In this document: one piece after another, positions 10,593-21,479 of the stretch
How positions within the stretch are numbered: position 1 is the first letter of the stretch
Layout: the number at the start of each line of letters is the position of its first letter
Assembly (NCBI GenBank): GCA_963556695.1
Contig: CAUWAG010000020.1
Coordinates: forward strand, 1,922,001 to 1,986,000
Length of the DNA stretch: 64,000 bases
Origin: Anthostomella pinea
Lineage: Eukaryota > Ascomycota > Sordariomycetes > Xylariales > Xylariaceae
Direction: 5' to 3'
Notes under the pieces: model-generated
Told to the model about the DNA's origin: nothing
What the model saw: the letters and a program-made list of their open reading frames with translations, nothing else
Database searches by the model: none
Made by a program: the position numbers and the translations under genes

Positions 10593-12615
10593 TGTCGAAA
10601 GTTTGGGAGAGGATCGGATATCTGGATAGTACTATTTGTTGGAGAACAAGAGGGTGAGTGATTTAGAGAATGTCTATCAGAGAGAAGTCCGGGGTCAGTT
10701 GTTTATAGCGCAGGAGAAGGACTGATAATAAGGGGACGAGGGGTTTTTGGGTCTGTGAGGAAGCAAGTCTGATATGGGCCGCAGCTGAGTAGCGGCCTCT
10801 GCTTTGGTGGGATGGCTTGCATGACTTGGATGGTGGTGAACGAACGAGCGGTGGATGCGCAAGTGGTGGGATGGTGGGATGGTGGGGTTGATCCGGCGCG
10901 ATTTCCTTGCTCAGACCACGTTTGTTCTTGGAGACGGCAGCGTGCAGCGAAGACGGCGGTGTGCGTGATAGAATGCCATTGTCCCTCTCAATCATGTAGG
11001 CAGGGCGTACTTACGAATTGCGATGTGTTGTCGTTTGTAGGAGTCTTGATGTTGAGAGGAGGAGGAGAGAGTCTCGGAACTCAACGCGGGGCAATTGACG
11101 TTTTTGAGTTCTCGTCATCCCCCAATGCGACGAAATTTTTGACCCGTGCGAGGTGGGGCAGCCACAGCTGCATGTATGTCGTCCGGTGGAGGCACTTACC
11201 TCATAACACTTCATGGTAACTTCCTCGAGACATCACAACTAATAACTCAAGTGAGACCACTAATCACGACCTTCTACAAGCCCACAACCAGGACCTTGGA
11301 AAGGGTAATTGTACAATTACTCCTCGACCAAACTGCGTCGGTTGAGGCCCGGAGTACCGGTTCTGACTACTCTGTCTTGCACTAATAACTGTGGCCGTAA
11401 CACACCTCGACCAATCGAGAGTTTCTACTGTTTCACCATGAACCAGCCCTATTCGCCAGCTTGCAATATCAAACATTCGCCAAACTCCCCCGACTCCCTC
11501 GGCTTCGGAATTTGTCGTGATATTGCATCGTGAAGCCACGGACCGGTTGATGCCAATGGAGGGGCAAGTTGCCGATCCTTTCACGGGACGCACGAGAACA
11601 TCTCGGTAGCCCTACGGGTAACGGATCTAGGCCGGCATTCTCCACCTGGCCAGCATGACGTATCTCTCCAGCGACCGCCGACCGCTGGATATCGTGCTTT
11701 GGCTTCAGAACATGTAAAAACAGCGGTGTCTCTCCTCAGCGTGATAAGGCCCAAAAACACCACCGACCTCGAAACATCGTGTCCAGTTCAGTTCCTTCGA
11801 GTCCAAATCTCAACCACAGCACCATCTAGGTATCCGACTTAATCTCAGTCGCCAAACCGCTTCAACCTAGCGTTTCAAGTCCGGCCTGACCTGACGCATT
11901 ACCATGGCAATGACGAAAACCAGACCCGCAAACCAGATGCGGTCGGGCATTCGGCCAGGACCCTCATCTATACAAACAACCCCACCAGAAAAGCGGAATC
12001 TCACGGGGAATTGATGTCACCGTGGACCACGAAGGACCGATTCTAGACCTGTCTGTCTATTTCCACTGTGTTGCGCTGTCACGACTCACCAACGTATGCC
12101 AATGACACCCTTTCCCGCTTGGAGCTTGTCTGCAGGAATACATAGGAAGATAGGAGGGATACTCCAACCAGTCTCCAGTATTCCCCCATCCAAGCCTCGA
12201 TGCACTTCGATCACCCTCTCGAAGCCCCCAATATGCATTCCTTGCGTGTTGTAACACGGTCCACCGACCCCAAGGCACAGAACATGTCCGGACGTGGTCA
12301 CCGACAGTTGTCATACCGTTCCATGCGGCATTATTATTGCAAGCGCACCGCCGTCCATCAGCCTTGTGTATTAGTTGCTCAAATGGGAAGGGGCATGCTC
12401 GCGCGATAAGCACAGAAGATCTTATTAAGCGCGATTTCTCCTCGTTGGCAGCCCCACCAACGAAGATCCCGCCCCTGATCATCCGCAGTGACGAGCCGTT
12501 CGAATAACGCTGCTTTTGCTCAAAAAGGAGTCAACACCAATTTTTATCATGAGCATCGTCGCCGTCGTCGCCACACCACTTAAAGCACCTGGTTCCACCG
12601 CTGCAGTCTCCTGTC

Positions 12616-12848
12616 TCCAGCGCTTCAGTCACCTGAAGGGCCTGGCTCTGTTGAATTGCACGCAAGCTGGCAAGCCACCATGGCGCCAGGGAGGTGGCAG
12701 TGCACTGATCAGGGGCCATTAGGGCATTTTGGGGCCAATTGGCCACAACAGCAACTTCAGAACAATACAATCAGCACTGACTACATGTGCACGAATATCT
12801 ACGCACTACTTGACAGGTTCCAGCGGTTCAATCCCCTGAAGGACCTGG
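12616..12848. repeat. 33-bp imperfect direct repeats flanking the short dispersed element
   Basis: A segment near 12616-12648 and another near 12818-12850 share the pattern TCCAGCG.TTCA.TC.CCTG and continue as AAGG.CCTGGCTC, about 4 mismatches in 33. They bracket the dispersed element at 12649-12815. This may be a local duplication rather than a target-site duplication, because of its length. Confidence 0.55.
12649..12815 (+). mobile_element. Short dispersed repeat, copy 1 (about 170 bp, non-coding)
   Basis: Begins TGTTGAATTGCACGCAAGC and ends near CGCACTAC. A second copy lies in reverse orientation at 25971-26145, inside the deaminase-like copy B. The first ~95 bp are clearly similar (GGGAGGTGGCAGTGCAC, then GGCCATTAGGGCATTTT); the remainder is looser. 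No coding capacity and no obvious terminal inverted repeats. It could be a MITE, a SINE or another short non-autonomous element. Confidence 0.6.
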
Positions 12849-13080
12849 CTCCTGCGGCTCAGTCCCCTGAAAACCCATCCTCCATGCCTTGATGGGTGAC
12901 TCCATTGAAGTAGCTCGTATTAGCCCTTCGCACTGTAATCATGCGATCAACTTGGACAAAGCGGTTTGGTTGAGCCTGGGTCATTCCGTCCCCTTCCAAT
13001 TACCAAGGTGAAAGCAGCATCGACACGGTCAAAGGCCGATCCGTACAATAAACTCATCTCTTTGTCAGCCAGCCGAGCTC

Positions 13081-13216
13081 TATAAATCCACTCTGGCCAC
13101 AAGGTGGTCTCTGGTAGATCTACCTCACCTCAATCACCAACAACACAACACTCCTTCAGACAAAACACACGAACACTCTTTCACTGTCATAACAAAACAA
13201 GATCTCGAAATCAACC
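13081..13216 (+). promoter_or_regulatory. TATA box and CA-rich leader of the small CaaX ORF
   Basis: TATAAAT at 13081-13087 is followed by a C/A/T-rich stretch with repeated CAACAAC and CAAAACA before the ATG at 13217. A TATA box plus a long pyrimidine/CA-rich leader is the layout of well-expressed fungal genes, which supports this small frame being a real transcript. Confidence 0.55.
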
Positions 13217-13303
13217 ATGAAGATCAACAACAACGGCGACGTCGACCTCGAGTTTCACGGCGCGCAGGATAAGGTTACTGCCGGCATTTGCTCCGTCATG
13301 TAA
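13217..13303 (+). CDS. 28-aa peptide with C-terminal CaaX box (lipopeptide-pheromone-like)
   Basis: The ATG (CAACCATGA context) opens a 28-codon frame ending Gly-Ile-Cys-Ser-Val-Met and TAA. CSVM fits the CaaX farnesylation rule (aliphatic-compatible a2 Val, X = Met). Ascomycete a-factor-type pheromone precursors are similarly tiny (about 24-35 aa) and end in CaaX, usually with a more hydrophobic residue before the Cys, so the match is architectural, not by sequence. No signal peptide, as expected for that class. The promoter looks strong. Caution: the stop overlaps a possible intron donor (GTAAGG at 13300), and splicing there would destroy the CaaX end and make this the first exon of another gene. 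Confidence 0.45.
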   Translation: MKINNNGDVDLEFHGAQDKVTAGICSVM

Positions 13304-14172
13304 GGGGAGTCGCCCTGGCTAGGGTGTCGCCTTGGGCAGCTCAGGGGAGAGAGGGGTTGGAGAAGGGAGAAGGGCAAACTTCCCGCTCTCAGCATGCTAT
13401 ATATACACATGGCCTGGTCTTTCGACTCATTCATGAGTTCGTAGGACACTGCCGTTACAATACATTACACTCCCCACCCCATGACATTCTTTGATGCCAA
13501 TTTGGTGATCTGGTCTGCGGCTTTAACGTTGTAGTTGTGTGAATATTGACTTGGGTAGCCAGTTTTGCTTCACCTCGCTCTACAAGTCCTGGCTGTCGAA
13601 CAGGCTGTGTCCCTAATGGCAGCATCAGTGGCAGTTTCATCGACCGTGTCACTGATGAGGTTAGTGCCAACACCACTATAGCATCAACGACAGCATGAGT
13701 GGGAAAAGAAATCGAGCGAATCTCCACAGCAGCGCTTAGGTCTAGATGGCTAGAGAATAAAAGAGTGAATTCCCGAATGATTAGTTGCTAGCATTGAAAC
13801 TCCGTACGCCTACATGCTGCCTCTAACTTCCTCCAAAACGCCCGAAAAGGGAAAGTGAAATCAAAACAAAACAAATGGCCCGATATCCTTCCGTCTTCCA
13901 CCAGAAATATGACTTCCTCGAGGTCTGACAATGAGTTCTTGAATGCGAAATGAACCGACGGTGGGGGCGGGCAAAGTGATGAATAAGGAGAGAGGTCGTG
14001 TTATCCGGTGAAGCCGCCAACCTGGCCGGCAGGCAGAGAGTGACTGAGGAAAGGTGCGCACCCGTCGTTCTGATGTCCGAGCTGGCGTCGAGGGCGTCCT
14101 GGGTGTGAAAGTGTCGTAGATGGTAGAAGTTCCGGCTTCTTGGCGACCAGACCTCGTTGTCCAAGCACAAGC
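13304..14172. other. No gene recognised
   Basis: The left part would be the 3' UTR of the small CaaX ORF. A 171-codon minus frame at 13823-14338 overlaps the next gene and lacks protein-like motifs, so it is not called. Confidence 0.5.
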
Positions 14173-14856
14173 TCATTTTATCCCCTCTCCTCTCAGCAGA
14201 ATCGCCCATTCTCCTTCCAGACTCCCGCATGTCTTGTCCGTCATCTGTGTTGCCGAGATGTCCTTTCTCCATGAGGGCCCCTTTACTGATACTCGGTACT
14301 GGTGACTGTGTGGTGCGTTCCAATGATCTCCAAACCAAAGTTCTTTGCTCGTTCGGTAGGGCCGCTGGTCATCGATACTATGGTGGCACAGTAGGTCTTC
14401 GCGGCTGTAGTACTTATTTACCCATTCGTTTTTCGGCTGCTTATGGTCTCTGAGGCAGACGGACACCATATAGTATTCCAACCCCGGGGAATTGCCCCAG
14501 ATTCTGGTTTTCGAGAACCCCACAAGTGCATCCCGTTTGGCCCGGCATGTCTTCTCATCCGCAGTAGTAGGGGCCTCCACGAAGACGCAGGGAACGCGTA
14601 GCCCGGCGCCGGATTTGGCCCATTGATTTTCTTGGTTTCGGCGCAAATATGGCTCTTGATATGTGTGCAAATCCTTGTCCTTACGTACTCACGTCTCCCC
14701 GTACTTGAGGGATTCGGCGGCATCGTTACACCATGCGCCACGCACGAACTCCTTGATCTGTCTCTTGTCACCGGCCGAGACACTGTCGGCTATCTTCTTG
14801 CTATTCACTCCGTATAGCAGTGGTGCTTCGTTCGGTGCGTACTCTGGTGTCGACAT
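14173..14856 (-). CDS. Uncharacterised protein, probably two exons (model unresolved)
   Basis: On the minus strand an ATG at 14856 opens a 55-codon frame (MSTPEYAPNEAPLLYG...) with ordinary protein composition, ending at a good donor (GTGAGT at 14692). After an acceptor near 14631 the most protein-like frame contains GLRVPCVFVEAP and GLEYYMVSVCLRDHK and runs to 14173. The phases of this donor and acceptor do not agree, so either another splice pair is used or the gene is damaged. I do not recognise the family; no signal peptide, membrane segment or catalytic motif is visible. Confidence 0.35.
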
Positions 14857-16242
14857 GGTCGGCGTAGTTCCTGGTGAACCTTGGGGGCGGGTCTGGAAGT
14901 AAGGGGCGGGACTGTTGGCAGGGGATGTCGTGTCGACCAAGTGATGAATGATGCCTAGAGTCGAGTGAATATGTTATTGCCGGGGCGTCAAGTGCGTAGA
15001 TTCTGAGGTGCTCGAAGACATAAGGTGCTCGAATGTACGGCACAGCACAGCCTATTTATGTCCGTGTCGAAGGCCAAAGCTCGAGGCCTGTTGGCCGCAA
15101 GCGGTCCAACACTGCCCTCGTGGAGTCATGGTTATGACCACCAACCCACCCCGAGAGTCAGAGGACAGTTCGACATTCACTATCAAGAGGGTGGGCAGCA
15201 GGGTTCGCCCTGGGATGACTTCTCTTGTGAACAAAGAACTTTGAAACTGAGGCTGGAGGTTGGAGGTTGGCCCAGGGATGACTTTTCTCGTGAACAAAGA
15301 AACCTGGAACGAATCGTTGGTTGGCCCAGTGATGACGTTTCTTGTGAACAAAGAACTGGACCAGGGCTCGTGTAACCATCGACCCCGTAAGGGAGAGGAT
15401 GAGGGGGCTGGAGCTGAGGTCCCGCGAGGTCCGTGAGTGACGGAAGCGGTGACTGTATCTGTGATCATGAGGTTATTTGGGTGAAGGCAGAACAAACTGT
15501 CAGTCAGGGCGTCAGTAGATGACGCGAGGCCTGGTGTGACTAGCCCTCTTTCATTGACCACTTGTCGCTCTTCCCAAAAATGCAGCGAATGAAATTGCCT
15601 GAGTATTCATGGTCGTCAGCCACGCAAACGAATTCATTCAAGTCATGCATGCTATGCAAGGTAAAACCGCCACCGGCCCCTATCTATGTATAATACAACA
15701 TGTACCTCGCCCCCCCGCCCACCCTCACGTATGTTCGCTCGTATGTATTTTAAATGTGTATTGTTTGCGCGATACGCTTTGCTTTCTCTATCGCCGAGGC
15801 GCCTCGGACTTCCTCTTCTTCATCGCCGCTCGCCGCTCGCTGCTCATGCCCATGCCATCATCTCTCCTTCAACATCGTCACATCGTCTATCATCATCCGC
15901 CTCTTTTCTCTCATCCGCGTCCCGCCTTGATCTTTCTCTCCACCCATGAAAAGTGCAAACCCAAAAGTGGGAGACATTGTCCAAGAAAGCAGTAGTAACG
16001 CCTTTCCATCCCCGCCTGGGCATCGTAGCCAGCCGCGGGAAAACCAAAATGCAGCCAACCAATAGTAACATGATGCAAATGCCCAATTGGTCCCGTAGAA
16101 CACGGTCCTGAACGCCCTCTGTTTATGCTGAAAAGATGCAGGTATCTCAATGTCGATCCGATGAATACCGTATGATCATGCTCTTCGCCCGCAATGCCTA
16201 TGCCATGTATTTTTTGATCGAGTCCTTTTGTCCGCAGGATCG
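14857..16242. other. Gene-free stretch with a thrice-repeated 32-bp motif
   Basis: Upstream region of the minus-strand gene ending at 14856, followed by spacer. The only structure seen is a 32-33-bp motif repeated three times at 15207-15356. Open frames here follow those repeats and are not supported. Confidence 0.5.
15207..15356. repeat. Three imperfect copies of a ~32-bp motif
   Basis: Copies start near 15207, 15270 and 15324, each containing GGGATGAC or GTGATGAC followed by TCT.GTGAACAAAGAA. Spacing is unequal (63 and 54 bp), so this is an irregular repeat. In the minus direction it would encode SLFTR.VI.GPT three times. Function unknown; regulatory sites or a decayed tandem repeat are both possible. 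Confidence 0.75.
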
Positions 16243-16602
16243 TCAAGCTGTTACCAAATCGGGAATAGGAGTCCACAGTCCCTGGCGTGTGGTCTCCGAA
16301 CCCCATCGCTGCGAGTTACCACCGCCCAGGCCAGTCTCGAGATCCATCACATCGTAGTATCCCATGTACTCGTGCCAAGCGTTACGTACGAAGCCCTTCA
16401 GCGTCGCACCCACCCTCGCCAGCACGAATCGGGTCCTCACGAGCGCCATCTCCAACCAGCAGGTGAGCCCCTGTTTCGCCCTGGTCACGAGATAGGGGGA
16501 GGACATCCCACCGTCGTTTTCCTCCTCGAACAGGTCCGGGTCTTGGAACGGATCGTAGGCTGCCGCGTCCAAAATGTTATCGAAGATTTGGCGCACATCT
16601 TC
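16243..16602 (-). other. In-frame open extension after the ubiquitin protease stop (119 codons)
   Basis: Immediately after the TAG at 16603-16605 the protease frame stays open for 119 codons to a TGA at 16243. The residues look protein-like (aromatic- and acid-rich start such as YDPFQDPDLFEEEND, then a helical stretch LEMALVRTRFVLARVG). Codon choice resembles the upstream gene, with many C/G third positions. It could be made by stop readthrough or by an alternative intron using the TAG itself as acceptor, could be a separate exon, or could be chance. Confidence 0.45.
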
Positions 16603-18558
16603 CTACGATGACTGCGCCGGGCCCTCGCGCTCCAACTCGTAGAAGAGTAGGTACACTTCACGCTGCATGCCCAAGACCTCGCTTGTCTTGGCCTCCTTGA
16701 TCTTCTCATCGCTGATCCGCCACCATCTGTCATTTTGCTTGCGCCGCTTGTGCTTGGCGAGATTCATTTTGGATGGCTTCACGGTACCGTTTGCTGTTGA
16801 ATGCGCAGAGGCACGTTTGCCGGCGGGGCTGCGTTGGCGGCTGTTCCTAGCCGAGTGCGATAGCCGTGACACGGTTGAGCGCGCCGATGCGGCAACAGAT
16901 CTGAGGCTGATACTGTCGGAATCGCGTTCCTTCGGGGCGGATGTAGGACTATGACGATGTGATGATCGCCCATTCGCGGTCGAGGCCGCCGTGTCCGTCG
17001 AGGGACGTGGTAACGTGTCCAGTGAATGGAGCGATGAGCTCGCCCCCGAGGAAGCTGAGACAAGGTCAGGGGTCGATGCACCTGGACTTGGTTCTTCCGA
17101 CTTGGATATTGCGCCGATCCGAGGTGTAGCCGCAGGACTGGGAGTAGCGGTCGGACTTGGGTTTCCGGACTTTGCGAAGACTCCTGAAGGTTGAAAGGTG
17201 TTGGTTGTCGAGTAAGGAAGGGAGATGTCCTGCCGCCGAAAAGATTCGTAATGCCCGCTGTGATGGCTACCTTTATGTGTTACAGTACCGCGTAGTTTGT
17301 ACTTCCTCTTCGAGAGTAAGCCGCCTAACGGTAATTCCTCGGGGAAGACCACCTTGGCCGAGTTCTTCTGTGATATGTTGGTCTCGAAGATTGACCTGGA
17401 CAGATGGATGGCCATGATCTTGGGAAAGTCGGTGAGACGTGTGTGTTTTGCGATTCTGCACTTTGGCGCGTACCGCATATCTGGTAACACTACATCTGGT
17501 GGCGCTACCTCAGGGTTGGTGTCGATGGCGTGCTGGAGTTTCGCAATCGACTCTCTCGTGGCATTCTTGAAACTCTCCGAGTTTGAGCGCGCCATCTCCT
17601 TCTCCAGAAGATCTCTGGCGTGCATGAGCCGACACTTCTCGCACTTGTAATCGTCCACATATTCCGTCTTGAAGAAGCCGTCGAGACAGGCGTTGAGAGA
17701 AGTCGAACTCGATTGCGGCACACTCAATGTCAAGGTGCAGAAGGTGCTCTCCGTTGGCTTTGTCTTGAAGCCGCACGCCTGGCACTCGATTTGGCTTTCG
17801 TACTTACCCTCCATCGGAAACCCATCCTCGTCGTCGTCTTCGAATGTCGAATCCACTTCTGCCTCGATTCTTGGTACGCTCGCGTCATCACTCGTATCAC
17901 CATTCGATTCGACACCGGCCAGACCGTCACCCACAGCACCTCCCTCTGTCGGAGCCGAGCTGGTTGGTTCGCCCTCGACTCCGCCTTTCTTTCTGGCAGC
18001 ACGCCGTGCCCTCATCCCGGCATGGTACTCGTCACATAGCCGCTCGGCCACCACCTGCAGAAATTCCTGGGCATCTTGTTGCTGTCGGCTAATGCGCTGT
18101 CTAAAAGCGGTCTCCAGAACCTTCACAAAGCTGGTGGCGGAGATGACCTTCTTGTAAATGGGTCGCTCGTTGAGGGCGTCGAGAATATCCTTAAGTCCCT
18201 TGGTGACAATACCCCCTTGCAGGCCCTGGTTCTTCCACTCGGGTGCATTCTTGCGCAAGGGATCTACCTCGACCACCTCCTCGTATACCCATGGCTCGTC
18301 AATGTGCCTCCGGTGGTTTTCTCGGATCAGGTAGACCCGGAGATCGGTTAGGCCGGCAAGGGCTTGGAGGACAGAGTTGATGAAGCAGTCGTTTGCCGGG
18401 TTCTGGAGACCCACGACGCCCTTCTTGCGCGCAGAAGCCGAAATAGAACTGGAGTCGCCGTCGATTAGGTAGGTGGGCGCGAAGACGTAGACGAGGGTGA
18501 TGGCGGCCAGAGAAGCACCGGCGGCGTAGGTGGCCACGGTGAGCGGTTTCTCGGGCAT
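16603..18558 (-). CDS. Ubiquitin-specific protease with N-terminal membrane anchor
   Basis: C19-family deubiquitinase that removes ubiquitin from proteins. Intronless, 651 aa from the ATG at 18558. Residues ~8-30 are a hydrophobic segment, so the enzyme is likely anchored in the ER or mitochondrial outer membrane like yeast Ubp1/Ubp16 or USP30. The Cys box GLQNPANDCFINSVLQAL has the nucleophile near residue 58, with D in place of the usual T before it. A QQDAQEF motif lies near 160. Two CxxC pairs (CQAC and CEKC) would bind a structural zinc. The His box (GSHHSGHY) is near 430-437, and the closing WWRISDEKI and VYLLFYE motifs sit at the C-terminus. A Ser/Pro-rich insert of ~130 residues separates the His box from the end. 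Catalytic residues look intact. Confidence 0.92.
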   Translation of the reverse strand: MPEKPLTVATYAAGASLAAITLVYVFAPTYLIDGDSSSISASARKKGVVGLQNPANDCFINSVLQALAGLTDLRVYLIRENHRRHIDEPWVYEEVVEVDPLRKNAPEWKNQGLQGGIVTKGLKDILDALNERPIYKKVISATSFVKVLETAFRQRISRQQQDAQEFLQVVAERLCDEYHAGMRARRAARKKGGVEGEPTSSAPTEGGAVGDGLAGVESNGDTSDDASVPRIEAEVDSTFEDDDEDGFPMEGKYESQIECQACGFKTKPTESTFCTLTLSVPQSSSTSLNACLDGFFKTEYVDDYKCEKCRLMHARDLLEKEMARSNSESFKNATRESIAKLQHAIDTNPEVAPPDVVLPDMRYAPKCRIAKHTRLTDFPKIMAIHLSRSIFETNISQKNSAKVVFPEELPLGGLLSKRKYKLRGTVTHKGSHHSGHYESFRRQDISLPYSTTNTFQPSGVFAKSGNPSPTATPSPAATPRIGAISKSEEPSPGASTPDLVSASSGASSSLHSLDTLPRPSTDTAASTANGRSSHRHSPTSAPKERDSDSISLRSVAASARSTVSRLSHSARNSRQRSPAGKRASAHSTANGTVKPSKMNLAKHKRRKQNDRWWRISDEKIKEAKTSEVLGMQREVYLLFYELEREGPAQSS

Positions 18559-20540
18559 GACCACGGTCTCGTCTGCTCTTGTCTTGGCGCGGTTTGACTC
18601 GTTTCGTGATGTCGGTGTTATTGCGGCCAGGGAGAGGCGGGCGATAAGGGGGAGGGTGTCGGGAGAGAGTCGACGAGCGTAGGCGAGCGACGTAGGTTCA
18701 TAACTGCATACCGGAGTTGGCGGACTGGTGTATGGGCGAGAGCCGTTTGTAGTGTCGGTAGGGAGGCGGTAATGATTCGGATCCGTTTGGTGGAGAGATC
18801 TGGAGGAGAAGGAAATGGGTGATTGAGCGATTGCAGGGATGCTCCCGTCGGCGTCAAAAACGGCGATGGCTGAGATTATTTACAAACTGGAATGTCGCTG
18901 CTCGGTGACGGCACACAGTAGTCCCTTACTTAATCTATGCTCATAGACGCACGAGTGAGCCTCACTACATGCATGTAGCTTGTTGCTATCCAAGAAGTTC
19001 TGAAAAGCCCAGTGTTGGCGCACGATGAATACTTTAGGTAGTGTTGCCGAGCTGCGGACTTTTTCCCCTTCCAGCAGACACGGCGGAAGAAGATGCAGGA
19101 GGTGATGACTATGAAACCTTCATGAACGACAGAGAGTCACAATCGGGAAGGTGTGGGTTGGCTGGTTGGATGGGCAGTATTTCAAATGATGGTGGCAGTA
19201 CATGGCATGTACTACATGCTTAAGGTATCTTATGCATGTAAGCAGAGTTGTTCGAAGAGTTGCATGTAACATGACCATTGCCCCGTCTATCCGCCTGGGC
19301 GGTAAGGTGCGTAAAAGCGGGGCTTTAGAGCATTCCGTTAAATGTTTGTTGCCTGACGCCCGTTCTATTCATAATCTCCATCACATCTTGTTGCTACCTT
19401 GTCACATCGTCACATGGCGGCAGGGCGGGCGGGCAGTCGGACAGGCGGGCGGCGAGGGTGTCTTGGTGTTGCATCCGTTTCGACCCTGAATCTTGGTACC
19501 TGTTCGATCTGTCAGCCTGTCAATCATCAGTTGAAACAGTCGGTAACAATTCCAATTACCCCCCTGTCATCCTACCCCGCCGTGCCTCCCGCCGGCGGTC
19601 TGTCAATGTTGGCCAGCGCCTTGTCAGCATGATTAGTGTACACCTATTACACCGCTCCTGATTCGAAATACGACAAACAGACAAACAGCTGATAAAGGAA
19701 AAGAAGAGGTACAGTCCACATGCACGACGTCGCCTTCGGCTGGAACCGGCAGGGCGGAACACCGAATGGCATAATGCAGCTTTTATGCACGAAATGCATC
19801 ATCCTTACCTATTGGAGGATACATGCATGCTAGTGTGGGGGGCTGGTGGGGATTACCAACTTCCAGGGGTTGAAGGCTTCCACGAAGGCTTCCACGGCTG
19901 CACGGATCTTCCATCACAACAACATCTTCTTTCTGACGTACACGGGCATACATATGGGCGTTCGTCCATGTACTTCGTTGCTCCAGATCATTCGTGGCTA
20001 ACATTAGAATTGACTAAGGAACCAGCATTTTGTTCCACTTCCATCGTCCAGGTAGCCCGGTGGCCGTCTCCTCTCTTGTCAACCTGCTGAAGTCTCCCAG
20101 TCACTCCCAGATCAAAAGCAGAACCGAGGCTGTGGGGAACCAAATCCACACCACCAGCACCACACTGATCATCACGGAGACGGTATGCGGGAAGAGCGAA
20201 TGTTCAACTACAGAGGTTCTTCGACAAACAGATCAACGGTTGCCCTTTCTCTTTTCCCAAGTGGTCGAACAGGTAGCGACGCGATTGCTTGATCCAAACC
20301 TAGTGAATCCCACACATCGGAGAGCTGACTTCAGGAGATGCGATCGATTGAAGGTCACACATCGGTGGCTGTTCAGACCGCAAGCATTGCCATTCAAGGG
20401 AGTGGCTGTGGTGGCATACCGCTATGCTGATAGGCAGTGACGTACCCAAAAGATGTACTCAATGGGGAGCTCTCATCTACGATATCCCATAGCTCCCCTT
20501 CCAAGGCGGCTTGCGTGAGCCAAACCCAGCCGATCGGATT
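18559..20540. other. Intergenic; ubiquitin protease promoter and spacer
   Basis: Contains the upstream region of the minus-strand protease and about 1.5 kb without a supported gene. A forward 136-codon frame at 20030-20440 lacks an ATG in good context and motifs. A GGGCGGGCGG-type run lies near 19425-19455. Confidence 0.5.
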
Positions 20541-21479
20541 TCACATGAAAGGGTCTTTGAACTTTGGCATATAATAGGCCATGACGGAGCCTTCAAGCTT
20601 TGGCATCTGACAAGCCATGACGCGCACCATTTCTTCTTCACCCACCGCCGTAGGCGGCGTCAACTTGTTGAGCCACGGCAGATCCAGGTCCAGCTGCTGG
20701 TTTTGCGCAAACACAACCGTCACGGGCCATTCTGTGCGCTGCTGAAAGAGCGCCATGAAGTCGTTCACGTAGGTCCATACGCTCAACACACGCAGTGGCA
20801 AGGCTATGACAGCATGTTCCAGGTTGGGCATGCCGGCGATGCACTGCCAGAACTCCCGAAAGCAATCAGGGTCATGGAGCCCCAGCCGCTTTAGGTTGGG
20901 CCACTGCTGCGCCAATGGCCGTTCCTCACCCGGGTGGCTTTTCATGACGAAACGCGTCGCATCGCGGATGCTCACAAACTCTTCCAGCTCCGTCAATTGC
21001 GCGAAGCCCTCTCGGAGCACCTGGCCCACACGGTTCCAATGTTCAAGCGGACCGTATATGACTTGGAAAAGTATGTCCACGATCAGCCGCTGTAGGGAAT
21101 TGCTGGTATAGTAGAAGAGTTCTTTCGTCAGTTTCGCCATGGTCAAGTTCTTCTAGTCATCGAGGCCGTCACCGAATGGCGCCAGATAGAGGGCGGGGAT
21201 GTCGCGGAAGGGACTTGGCAAGTCGACCGTGGATTTGAGCGACTCTTTGTGACACAGGAGGAATCGGCTCAACCTCTGATCACTGTCGATGTAGATGCAG
21301 TGCGGCTTCAGCTTCTGAACTGCGACCCCGTGGGTTGCCAGGCTCACGAGACTGAAGGTGACGAGGAGCTGTGTTGCATCATGGGCGGCGGGAATTATTG
21401 CGTGCGGATTTCGGGGCAAGAGACTGGTCATCACTTTGAAACCCAGCTCCAATGGTACGTGCACGGGCTGCCCGTCCAT
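20541..21479 (-). pseudogene. Fungal LRR/F-box-like protein split by one in-frame TAG
   Basis: Two minus-strand frames are in the same register: 21479-21153 (108 codons from an ATG) and 21146-20541 (~200 codons), separated only by a TAG at 21153-21155. Together they resemble a large Sordariomycete family with the sequence feel of LRR/F-box proteins (PALYLAPFGDGLDD, then SLQRLIVDI, LEEFVSIRDA and WPNLKRLGLHD). The family normally runs through this point, so the TAG looks like a nonsense change, plausibly from TGG; on the plus strand that is CCA to CTA, a C-to-T change at CpA as in RIP. Function unknown; probably a protein-interaction scaffold when intact. Confidence 0.6.

Larger units (their letters stand above)
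10593..13216. other. Aldolase promoter/5' UTR and gene-free spacer with a repeated element
   Basis: The left part is the upstream region of the aldolase gene, with a candidate 5' UTR intron (donor GTAAGT at 11014, acceptor TAG at 10632). The rest contains no convincing gene; a 141-codon minus frame at 12057-12482 has no motif. A short dispersed element lies at about 12649-12815, and 13081-13216 is the promoter and leader of the small ORF that follows. Confidence 0.55.

Noticed and set aside
12057..12482. 141-codon minus frame
   Set aside because: No ATG in good context, no family resemblance; random-looking composition.
13823..14338. 171-codon minus frame overlapping the 14.2-kb gene
   Set aside because: Overlaps a more protein-like frame and lacks motifs.
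20030..20440. 136-codon plus frame
   Set aside because: Starts with TTG, no motifs, surrounded by spacer DNA.
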